Origin: Mytilus galloprovincialis
Lineage: Eukaryota; Mollusca; Bivalvia; Mytilida; Mytilidae
Length of the DNA: 64,000 bases
Direction of reading: 5' to 3'
NCBI RefSeq assembly: GCF_965363235.1
Contig: NC_134846.1
Location: 59,509,121 to 59,573,120, forward strand
Shown: piece after piece, positions 47,590 to 58,500 of the stretch
Position numbering within the stretch: the stretch's first letter is position 1
Layout: every line of letters begins with the position of its first letter
Position numbers and translations under genes: made by a program
The notes under the pieces: model-generated
What the model saw: the letters and a program-made list of their open reading frames with translations, nothing else
Database searches by the model: none
What the model was told of the DNA's origin: nothing

Positions 47590-49782
47590 ATATTATAAAT
47601 TGTGATACGAAAGACAGAATCAAAAGGCGATAGAAAGAATTATATACAAGAGTTATATGTGCAGTTATGCAGAAGACAATTATATTTAATATTTTGTTAT
47701 ATAAATTTAAAATTTGTTTATTTTATTTTACTGTTAAATCTCTAAAAACCATCATTGAATATACACCATTTTAAAGTTGAAGATGATAAGTGAATTTTGT
47801 AAGTAATCGTTATTTATTGTATAAATAGTTTAGGGGGTAAAGATATGTATTTTGTATTTTTTAGTTTTCATCAGAACTGACCCTTTTGGTCAGTGTGAGC
47901 TTTTCTCACTTAGAATCAATTGTTTATACATATATTATGAAAAAATGTATTTAAAAAACAAGATCACTTTATGTTCTTTTTATAAACCTCTATAAGATGG
48001 TTCTTAGAACCTAGTGAAGAAGGCTTTTTACTCATGAACGATATCATGATATGCATGCAACCAGATCTGTGATATGTTATCTAAAACCTTACCAGTGTCA
48101 TGTTTTGTGTGCTTTCTATATGATGCAGGTATTGACAAAATTTAAAAAAAATGGGGTTATTGTTGTAAAAGAGAAAAATGTTATGCCCCCCCACAGTAGA
48201 GAGAAGATTCACTTTTAGCTGGTTTTGAAAAGTTTTTCAAGTTCAAGCCGCTTTGTAAGAAACCAAAACTTGTTAACTGATGTTATTTTTTAATCATTTG
48301 TCAGTGAAAGTAATATGTTAATAGTTACTACATCATTTCAGTTCCCAACTATTTAATTCCATGCTTAAATGTCTAACTACCTGTTGTTTTGTTGTGGTTT
48401 TTTTTAGAGAAAAAAAAAGGTGATATTATGATTCAATCATATATTTGAAATTGAATTTAAAATAAAAACAAGTTCTTTACCGAAACAGATATCATCACAC
48501 CATCTAGAAATACAATGTTTCAGAAAGAAATTTCTACTATTTTAGTGACTTATTTAGCTTTTCATTTATCCATTTCAAAGAAATCCATTGTCAATTTTAA
48601 TGTATGTCACTTCACAGCTCAGCAAAAAAAAAATTCCCCACAACGGGTATTTCACATTTGTGTGACTTTGTTAAAGTATTGTGTCTATGTCGGTATCTTT
48701 CAAAATAATGAAAAACAAATGATATTTTACTGCTACAATCCTATGTTTTTGTACAAAACAATTTCGCTAAAACTAGGTCATTGTGACCTACATATCGTGT
48801 ATTGAAATATTTTTTTGAATGTCTCATTCTTGTTTGAAAGTCACATCATCTAGTAAAACAATGTTTTTGAAAGGAATTTGTAGTATTTGAGTATTATGAA
48901 TGATAGTTTATGAATACTCATACATGTAACTTTTTTAGTCTAAATTGTCAACCATGATATTTTATCTCTTTGGCAACAACAATTTGGATTTTTTCAAAGA
49001 ACAAAACACTTTGGCTGCAATGAAACTTGTACATAGTAAGAAAAAGAAACATGATGAGTTTTGTTGACAGACAAGATTCATTGTTTGTAGACTTCTCTTT
49101 TGAGATCTTTACAAATAATGTAAACACAAAAATTGGATAAACAGAAATAATTCACAAATAAATAAAAATTCTCACAGCTTGATGATAACTTAGAATGAAC
49201 ATTGATAAATTAGTTTAGAAATGTGGTTGTTTACATTTATAGTTTGTATATTTAATAATGATTTAATTGTTTGGGGTTGCAATCACAAAAAAAATGTATT
49301 TAGATAATTATTGAAATGGGTAGTTTTGGTAATGGGTATAATTAGTTCTAGATTGCTCAAACATCTGATGGTTTTTGTTTTGTTTTGCATAGACCATGTG
49401 ACATCATAAAGCATTCGATGTAGAAAACTAAAAAAATGATAACGCTGACTTTGGACAACAAGTTTGTGATTATTAATTGTAAAAGATTCTTTGTCACACA
49501 GTTAAGATAGACCATTCATTTCCTTATTTAACTTTTATCCACCAATATGTATATTTTTTCTTCACTGATTTCCCCTGTCAGAAGTCAGAGCAATTTGAGA
49601 CTAAGGAATAGTGTGCATAAATGTAGTAAATGGTTAAAATATGTTTTATGCATTCAGGTATACATTAGTGAAGATTGAGAAATTAAGTGATTTTCATTTT
49701 AATTTATGTTGTTTGTAAACAGATGACAATTAAAAATTATCTGTTAGCTTTTAGTTTTCCTTTTTACCATACATAGATAAAC
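47590..49782 (+). other. SR gene 3' UTR and intergenic DNA
   Basis: Largely repeat-free AT-rich sequence. Candidate AATAAA signals are at 48461-48466 and near 49158. The 96-aa frame at 48515-48805 has no domain features and overlaps the probable UTR. Confidence 0.4.
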
Positions 49783-50008
49783 AAGAGTGCTCACGCTGAA
49801 ATGGCTCACTTTCTTTACTTATCATTAATTTTATTTTGATAGTCCTAAAGTAAATATAAAGCTTTACTACTAGAATCACTTAAACTTAACACATCCAAGA
49901 AAATGAGGTCAAGTTCAGATAAACCAAACCAGAAATACATGTACACCTTACAATCATTCAATAACTCATTATAGCTGACCCATTGCTTATAATTTCTAAG
50001 TAATAGAC

Positions 50009-50289
50009 TTAAGGTGGCACCTAACACTACAGGGAGATAACTCTGTAAAATCAGCTAAGCGTTTTAATTACGTTGTGTTGTTAAGGGAATATTAAGCTTT
50101 TCAATGATCAAAATTAGTGTTTGTCAAACTGCTATATAACCAGTGTAAATTTTCTGATAAAACTGTTGGTTCAATTTTTCTAAAAATTTTATATTTTTGT
50201 CAATGGGTCAAAGTAAATACTTTGTAAAATTTTTAAGAAAATTAAACGAGCCAAATTAATTTTAGTCAAAGTGTTGGGTACCACCTTAA
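50009..50289. mobile_element. 281-bp MITE, TTAA target site
   Basis: AGGTGGCACCTAACACT at the left and AGTGTTGGGTACCACCT at the right are inverted repeats inside duplicated TTAA (50009-50012 and 50286-50289). The surrounding P2 sequence resumes directly. piggyBac-type target site; no coding. Confidence 0.85.
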
Positions 50290-50791
50290 CCAAGAAAACT
50301 AAACATTCAATGAACCATGCAAATGAGGTCAAGGTAAACTGAACCATAAAAGACAGACATGTACACCTTACAATCAATCTTTGCATTAAATATAGTTGTT
50401 CTATAGCTTAAAGTGTCTATGAAACAACCTTAACCATGAGGTCAAGGTCAGATGATACCTGCCAGACAGATATACGCCTTACAATCCTTCCATACAACAA
50501 ATATAGTTTACCTATTGCTTATAGTTTAAGAAAAACAGACCAAAACACAAAAACGTAACAGTGAGCAATGAACCGTGAAAATGAGGTCAAGGTCTAATAA
50601 AACCTGTTATACTGACAAGTACATCATAAAATATTTCCATTCACCAGATATAGTTGCATAAAGTATTAGAAAATAAGATCAAATCACAAAAACTTAACTT
50701 TGACCACTAATCCATGAAAATGAGGTCAAGTTCATGACAACTGCCAGTTTGACATGTACACCTTACAATCATTCCATACACCAAATATAGT

Positions 50792-51283
50792 AGACCATAG
50801 TAATATATTTCATTTCGTTTGAAATTGGGGTTTTCCCGTTAGGTATTTGTAGTAATTATATATAGATGGGAACTAGTGTAACTAGTTTTGGAACTAGTTC
50901 TGCAAGAGTATGTACTATTTATAAAGTCTGATGTTACGTGTACAAGGCACGAGAAAAGTTTTGGCGGTTTCTACGGGTGGGGTACTATATAAAGTTTGGC
51001 ATTTAAATGTATTAGTATCGAAGGTGCTCGCAGTTAGGTCGTATAGTACGAAGTTAGTCACATTAATGGCTGCTATGTTTATTACATGTATTTATATTAT
51101 GTTGTTTGTATCGAAGAAACTTGTATTATAGAGTGAAATAAAATTTGTATCGCAAGAGAAGATAATAATGTTACTGCGAGCAACTAACTCTATTTCTGTG
51201 TTTGTTTTGTTTTAAGCCTATTGAATTTAGAGTAGAAATACTTTAAATTCGGACGAGCAGGGCGAGGGAGAATTTAAGACCAT
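50792..51283. mobile_element. candidate solo LTR (fossil), inserted in a P2 repeat
   Basis: About 480 bp of non-P2 sequence lies between two AGACCAT copies (50792-50798 and 51277-51283), which may be the target duplication. It contains a TATATAAAG box (about 50986-50993) followed 145 bp later by AATAAA (51137-51142), the promoter/poly(A) order expected of an LTR. No internal retroelement genes are present. Family unknown; a non-LTR origin is possible. Confidence 0.35.
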
Positions 51284-51439
51284 GAAAACTTAACCTTGTC
51301 CACTGATCTATGGAATGAGGTCAAGGCAATGAAAACTGTCTGAAGGGCGTGAGGACCTTGCAAGGTAGGCACATACCAAATATAGTTAGCATATTACTCA
51401 TAATCAGAGAGAAATTAACATTACAAAAAATCTCAGCTT

Positions 51440-52050
51440 TTTAGCTCACCTGTCCCAAAGGTTCAAGTGAGCTTTTCTCATAACTTGGCGTTGTCATCAG
51501 TCGTCGTCGTTAACTTTTTACATTTTGAACTTCTTCTAGAGAACCACTGAATTCAATGAAACCAAACATGGCATAAATGTTCCTTATAAGGTGCTGAACA
51601 AGTGTTGTTACTTTGTAGCTGATCCATCATCCAAGATGGCCACCAGCGGGGGACTTAGTTTAACATAGGACCCTATAGGAAATATACATGTATACAAATG
51701 TCTTCTTTTAGAGAACCACTCAATGGAATGAAACCAAACATGGCATGAATGTTCCTTATGAGGTGCTGACCAAGTGTTGTTACTTTGTAGCCGATTCATT
51801 ATCCAAGATGGCCGCCAGCAGGGGGACTTAGTTTAACATAGGACCCTATGGAAAATGCATACAAATGACTTCTTTTAGAGAACCACTGAATGGAATAAAA
51901 CAAACCAAAACATGAATGTTCCTTTTGAGGTGCTGACCAAGTGTTGTTACTTTGTAGCCGATCCATCATCCAAGATGGCCGCCAGCGGGGGACTTAGTTT
52001 AACATAGGACCCTATGGGAAATACACACAAATGTCTTCTTTATCCTGAAC
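51440..52050 (+). mobile_element. family P1 element, subfamily with about 165-bp units
   Basis: Begins with the P1 hairpin (AGCTCACCTGTCCCAAAGG ... AAGTGAGC) and a GTCGTCGTCG run. It then has three units of about 165-170 bp containing ATCCAAGATGGCC(A/G)CCAGC and AACATAGGACCCTAT. No coding. Confidence 0.75.
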
Positions 52051-52059
52051 AATTTCCCT

Positions 52060-52400
52060 GATAACTGCAATATGTGAAATGAGGTCCAGGTTTTATGACA
52101 TGTTTGACCATGTGTTTATGATATATCCTTGTACAACCATACCATACATCAGTGTTGACCTACCTAGCATGGATTTTACAAAAGTGCACCTTACAATCAT
52201 TCCATACACCAAACATAGATGATGTTCTGCCTCAAGTATTTGGGAATCAAACCAAATCGTATGACTTCAACCTTGATCACAGATCAATCAAATGAGGTTG
52301 AGGTCACCTAAGCCCTGTTGGGTACACAGTTAGGCCTTGCAAGGATCCCATATACCAAATATAATTACCATATTACTCATTATAAGTGAGAAATTTTCTT
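52060..52400 (-). repeat. partial family P2 repeat
   Basis: Carries CACCTTACAATCATTCCATA, AAATGAGGTTGAGGTCA and CCATATACCAAATATAATTA, diverged from the copy at 49783. Confidence 0.6.
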
Positions 52401-53097
52401 CACTTTAGAAACTTGTTCAAGCTGGTATGAAACCATGAAAAGAAGGGTAATGACAATGGACATATTACAGACCAAAAGTTCATAAGGTTTTCTATACAAA
52501 GAATGTAAAAAGTAAAATCACAAAAATACTGAACTTAGAGGAAAATCAATTCGGAAAGTCCATAAACACATGACAAAATCAAATAACAAAGCGCATCAAA
52601 AACGAATGGACAAGAACTGTCATATTCCTGACTTGGAACAGGCATTTTGAAATGTAGAAAATGGTGGACTAAACCTGGTTTTATAGCGCTAACCCTCTCA
52701 CTTTAACATACAGGTCTTCTTACTTTTGAAATATACCGTTAAATTTTCAACAAAGTTCAGGCTGTTTCTGCTGGATAAGCGCTAGGTGAATAAAAAGGGT
52801 AAAGGTCATCAGTTAAGGGAGTACTATCTATAAGGAGTCAAATGGCAATAGACTTTTTTCATATTACCTACTTTTGACTCCGAAGTTTATATATAAACTT
52901 GTTATTCAAGATTGCCTTTGTTTCCCATCGTCATGTTTGATGCAGTTATTGTCATTGAAAAGTATAAAGCAGTTATTTTCATTGAAAAGTGTGAATAATA
53001 ATGCAACATCCTAAAAAAAATATCAACTTGGGTATTGCAAGTAAGCTCCACAATGTTACCTTTCTCCATCAGATAAAGCAGTAGCAAATTTGGATAA
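52401..53097. other. no gene seen
   Basis: Intergenic sequence with no exon or recognised repeat, apart from short bivalve-type repeat wording near 52540-52680. Confidence 0.4.
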
Positions 53098-53357
53098 AAA
53101 CAAGAATGTGTCCCAAGTACACAGATGCTCTATCCGCACTATCATTTTCTATGTTCAGTGGACATGGGATTAAATCTCAAATTGGCATTAAAATTAGAAA
53201 GAACATATCAGAGGGAACATTTTTACTAAGTTTCCAGTTGATTGGACTTCAACTTCATCAAAAACTACCTTTACCAAAAACTTTTACCTGAAGTGGGACA
53301 GACGAACGAACGCATAGACCAGAAAACATAATGCCCATAAATGGGGCATAAAAAAAC
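53098..53357 (-). mobile_element. short repeat element, family P4 (inverted copy)
   Basis: The reverse complement of the P4 pattern: AACAAGAATGTGTCCCAAGT at the left, GGGACAGACGAACGAACGC and then the ATGCCCATAAATGGGGCATA hairpin at the right. The 61-aa frame on plus is not real coding. Confidence 0.8.
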
Positions 53358-55366
53358 AAGGATGCACACAATAGCATTCAATTTTGATGAGGGGATTTCA
53401 GGATAAATGGGTACAAATATGTGTAGGTGTGTGCAAATATGACACAAGTGCATCCTTGAAGAAATGAAATAGGATGTGGTGAAATATTACAAAAGTCTGT
53501 AAGGTGGTTCAGAAGCAGTTGGGATAAAAAAAAGTGGGGCAGACAGATTGATAAATAATAACAGACTCACTCTTCAATCACTTATATCATTCACTTCAGA
53601 AAGAAGAAGTATAAAAATAATTTGATATTATTTCATGTTAGATTGATCTCACATAAATAGTTTGTTATTTCTTGTCTCACTTCTCTCACTTCATCACAGG
53701 CAAGAGAAAAAACGAACACTGTAAGATGGATACACCATGATTTATTTGGCATGTTTCATAATGTCCAGCACTTATGATGATTGCATAGAATCAGCACCAG
53801 CATAAAAAACAACATTAAAACAGATAGGACTTTAACCATACATATATTTCTTCAGATCTTTACCAAAAAATTGCATCTTATCCTCATTGTTCCATTCTGT
53901 TATTGATTGCTTATTCTTGGCATGAATAATCATTCTATTAATTGAGTCAAAATTAGTAAATTGTTCTATGTCAATAAAGCAATGCTTATAAATTATTCAG
54001 TAAAGTTATTGAACTAAATTAACATTATTTGATCATAATTTGTTAAATGGGCTAAGATCTATATTACATGTACTATATCTTTACAATTATAAGGTGTTTT
54101 AAAGAAAAACCAACATAAATTGTGAATTTTTCTATTGATTCACACTGGCACCAATAAAAAAATCAGTTACGTTGATAATATGGCCTTTTTCTAATCTGTT
54201 TTAAGCAGCTCACTCAAAAGTTCTACACCAAAATCTCAACATTGCACATAGATAAATGCTGGAAAATTTAATACAAAATACATAAAAACTTGAAAGAAAT
54301 AATTGGTTTTCTACAAAAGTTCTGTTTGTGAGAAATTGCACTAAAAAATTTACATAACAAAATACCTTGTACAAATTTACATGTTAGTTCACAAAATTTG
54401 AAGTAAAAAGTGCTTGTCATAAAGCAAATCTGGGGCTTATCCTGTCTGCCAATATATAAAACATACTGCAACTTAGGGAACACTCAGTAACAAAATAGTG
54501 GAAACCTATACTTATATCAATTATGAAGATAGTTTGCATCACATGAAGATGAAGATAACATAAGTATACATGTACCAGTCTTATAATGTTAAATTGGTTG
54601 GCAGTTGTAAAGGGCCCTTCTTGTATTGGGAGTAAAATTTCCAAAGTTGAGATTATATAATAATTTGTCCCTGCCTCAGATAAGTGAATGGGTGAAAAAA
54701 ACTGTTTTGACTATTTTATAGGAAATGAATAAGGGTGTACAAAGCCAAACAAAAGTGGACAAGCATTTAACAATAAAATCAGATTAATTAGAGATCTCTT
54801 TATATTTCATCATTTCATTCTTTTACCAAATAAATGTGTCAAAAAAACCATGTGATATTATTTTACTTGGTTAATTTCTACTTTTACGTAATACTGAAAC
54901 TCTTTGGTGACATTTATTTGAGCAGAAACCACATGAAAAAATACCCAATTTGGCACATGAAAATAAGTAGAAACTAAATCATATTTAGAAAAAAATATAA
55001 ATTTTGCTATATCACATGAACATGTATTGTCTTTCACACAACTCCCTTCAGAGAGATTCTGTTTGCTTTTATATTTAGTTAAATCCTATATTCAATACAA
55101 AACTTAAAGATAACTATCCATTAATACAGTTTGAGACTTGGAAGTTCAGTTTTTACACAAAATAGATGGAGACTATAGAGTACATATATCTATGCTGACT
55201 ACTGTATTTAGGCACTTGACAATATAGACTGCCAAACATAAATATACTGAATCAGGCAATAAATTTGAGAGTTTATAAACAAATTATTATACAAAATTGT
55301 AAAAAGCTATATATTATGAGTTAAAATGACCAGTTGATTTGTCATGTTACAAAAAGGTGGATTATT
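53358..55366 (-). other. probable RhoGDI 3' UTR and intergenic DNA
   Basis: Unique AT-rich sequence downstream of the RhoGDI stop on minus. I see no exon on either strand. A poly(A) signal on minus at 53741-53746 would give a 3' UTR of about 1.6 kb. Confidence 0.4.
53741..53746 (-). terminator. candidate poly(A) signal of RhoGDI
   Basis: AATAAA on the minus strand about 1.6 kb after the RhoGDI stop, where unique sequence gives way toward repeats. Other AATAAA-like sites exist in this AT-rich DNA, so the choice is uncertain. Confidence 0.25.
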
Positions 55367-55563
55367 TTATGCCCAATCTTTCTTGATTTCAAACTTCCAT
55401 GTCCATTTTAGATGTTCGTTTTTATCATCATCAGTAAATAAACTTTCGACCTTGTAGTCTCCCCTTGCTAACATTCCTGAGGGTGCATCTTCTATAGGTG
55501 TAGACCAGGTATGAGCTTCTGCCTTTGGTGGGTAGCTTCCAACCATGAATTTTGATGTATCCA
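55367..55563 (-). CDS. ARHGDIA: RhoGDI last coding exon
   Basis: Acceptor CCATATTTCAG. Two bases complete a Val codon, then DTSKFMVGSYPPKAEAHTW, EDAPSGMLARGDYKVESLF and TDDDKNEHLKWTWKFEIKKD up to WA and TAA at 55367-55369. It matches the C-terminal half of the RhoGDI Ig-like domain. Confidence 0.95.
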
Positions 55564-58500
55564 CTGAAATATGGTCAAATTAAAGTTTAGTATAACTTTC
55601 AGAAAGTTTTATAATAATAAGTTTATTGACATATTAATTGTCATATAACAATTACAAACACATACATACCTTATAGGCACTTCTAAAATATCCTATAAAA
55701 AACTATTACAAGTGTAAATAATAAATTTCTATTATCATAAAAATTATATCATAGAAATTCATTAAGAGAACCAAAAATGTAAAGCTTCAAATTAAGTTCT
55801 TATAGGATCTATCACTTTATCAGCAAACCACTTAAATTCATTGTGAGAGTAATATTCATTTTTTTAACAATTTGCAGTTCTTTATTGAGTCATTCTCACG
55901 AGTAAAAAAAATTCCATTGATTTGTTTTGCTTTATCTGTATGATAATGAATAAACAATTTTAAACAACATATCTTATGCTAATAATGATGAAAATATGCA
56001 TCCATGTGCAGACGTCTTTGCAAAGGACACACTCGATAATTTACATCCAATAAATTTTATGAAAGTATGATGATAAACAACACTGATCATGCTGGCAAAA
56101 AAATAAAATGAATGAAGGAAAAAGAATTTCTCAAGTAAATAAAAATAATACCAAAAAGCTTTTTTTTCATACACAACCAAGCAGGAGTGTTACAACATTT
56201 AACATGACAATGCCATTGCGTGCATACATTGGTCCAATGGATATAATTCATTGCATTCCACCCTTTACTCTGGACATTAGATAAAAAAAGCTGCACAAAA
56301 TCTATGAACGTATATTTCTGGACAAAAAGTATCAAGTATACTTGTCAAAATTTAAATCGTGCATAAAAGATTTAATAATGTAAAATGCTAGCAGTAATCT
56401 TGCAAATATTTTGAAGTTCTCGTATTAAATTTTTAAATTTTGTTTTTAAATCTGTCATATAAAACTATGTCAACAGCTTACTTCAAGACTTGTAGCTATA
56501 TTTCTTTAAGAATTCCATAATGTGATTTAATTTTATTCTCTTTTTTTCATGAAATACAATATTGTGCTTTAATTGCCAAACTAATATAATATAAAGACCT
56601 TGCAGAGTATTTTTTCCAGTGAATTCAGTTTATATGTATAGTCAAAACTATGATATTTATGTATATTTTATTTTACTGCAAAACCAATTCTATTTCTACT
56701 TTTAAATAATAAGATAATATATTCAAAGGGATTTCGTGCTAACATCCATAGTAAATTGTAACATAAAGGGGTTTCACAAAATCTGGTTACGCCACTTGCA
56801 TGCACAAAATACCTTTAACACCCTTTCTGTATGTTTTCTGGATATATTTTAACCCAGAAACAAGTTCTCCTTTCTGGACAAAGAACTTTACCCTCATTTT
56901 ATATGGGGCAGCTTCCTTTATTGTGAACACCTGTTCTTTTAATTTGGATAAATCACCTGTAAAACAAATATACAATTTAGTCTTTACCTTTGATGCCTTT
57001 TCGATATGTTTTCTGGACATATTTTAAACCTGAAACAATTTCTTTTTTCTGCACAAAAAATTTGACTCGCATCTTGTATGCTGATCCTTCTTTAATTACA
57101 AATACTTGGTCTTTTAATTTTGCTAAATCACCTGAAAAACAACAATTTGCAATAAACAATTAGAACAATTATAATATGTTTTGTAATGTTTAACAAATCA
57201 AACTTGAAAGCAGGAAATATATTATTACATGTACATCCTGGATATGGATCGAACATTGATAAAAAATGACAAAAGCTCTACTTGACTTCTCTTAATATCA
57301 ATTTCCTCATCATTTCAAATGTAACTGCTGAAAAATAAACTATATACATGAAGAGGTCAACAAATATTTTTATACCATTATGTCAAGTTATTAACATTCT
57401 TAAGTCTATTACTTTTCTAACCTAAAAGTCGTGTGTAAAGATCAAGGTCAATATTTAGGTAATCTTTTATCCAAAAATGACAAATAAAACAAAACTAAAA
57501 CCAATTAAAATCATGGTAGACTGACTTTCAAAAACTTGATACTTGAAATCATTAAATGAAACAAGTCAAACTTTTAAAAGCAGCATTTTTTTTTATTTCC
57601 TTTTTATACAAAATTTATAATGAATTTAGATGTGTTTCTACAATTGTATCAAAAGTAGCGTCTCATCATTTTACATGTAGGGATATAAATAATGACGATA
57701 CAATTTTGTTTATCTACAAATCAAATTATAAAATTGAATTTTATATGTCATTAAGTCAACTTTTTTTTTATTTATTGGAGGTCACAAGAGACAGACAAAT
57801 GAATGTTTAGAAAGAAAATATTCTCATGTACTACCAGTGATCTAACTGCCAAAAGTCATTAACCTGCAAAAATAAAATTTTGAGAAACACATTCAAAGGA
57901 TATATGAATGTTGTTAAATGCAGGATTGCCAAAATACATGAATGCATATAGCAGTGTATAAGTCAACAAAATATTGATTTTTGGTTATTTTTGAACTGAC
58001 CTCCTTTTTCCATTGTGTAAGAATATAGCACTGTTAGTTTTGCAAATGAAGTCTGAGAACCATGTGTTTTGGACCACCTACATGACCTAATTCATGATAT
58101 TGGTTACTAATAAGTCAGAGGTCAGAAACACCAACTTTTCATATTAATTTTATCTCTTAGTATGAAATACAAACATAAATAAAATCTCCATCTAATGAAA
58201 TAGTCTTTAGATAAAACAAAAACCTCATGATCATGTTATAAAACATTTTGTCAACTGCTGTCAGCAGGAACCTTCTTGTATGTAATGTTACTCATAAATC
58301 ATATCATTTTTTCCCTTTAAGACATTATCAGAAACTTTGTCATACATATTGCTTCTCATGGTACAGTGTTATTACCTGTTAGATCTAATGTTACATCGTC
58401 TCTATCTTGGACAACTAATGCCAACTCTGTTACTATAACTCGACGTGGGTCATTTGGGACTGAAATTTAAAAAATTGTTGTCAATAAACGATTAATATAC

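Larger units (their letters stand above)
49783..51437 (-). mobile_element. family P2 element, inverted copy carrying two insertions
   Basis: Starts with the reverse of the P2 end (CAAGAGTGCTCACGCTGAAA). It then has units carrying AAATGAGGTCAAGGTCA and CACCTTACAATCATTCCATA. The element is interrupted by a TTAA MITE (50009-50289) and by an LTR-like segment (50792-51283). Confidence 0.7.

Noticed and set aside
56087-56335. 82-aa minus frame in the last RhoGDI intron
   Set aside because: AT-driven, no similarity to RhoGDI or to the duplicated exon, and no matching splice phase. A third copy of the alternative exon was looked for here and not found.
57556-57810. 84-aa plus frame inside a RhoGDI intron
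   Set aside because: Low-complexity AT-rich translation with no start context or domain.
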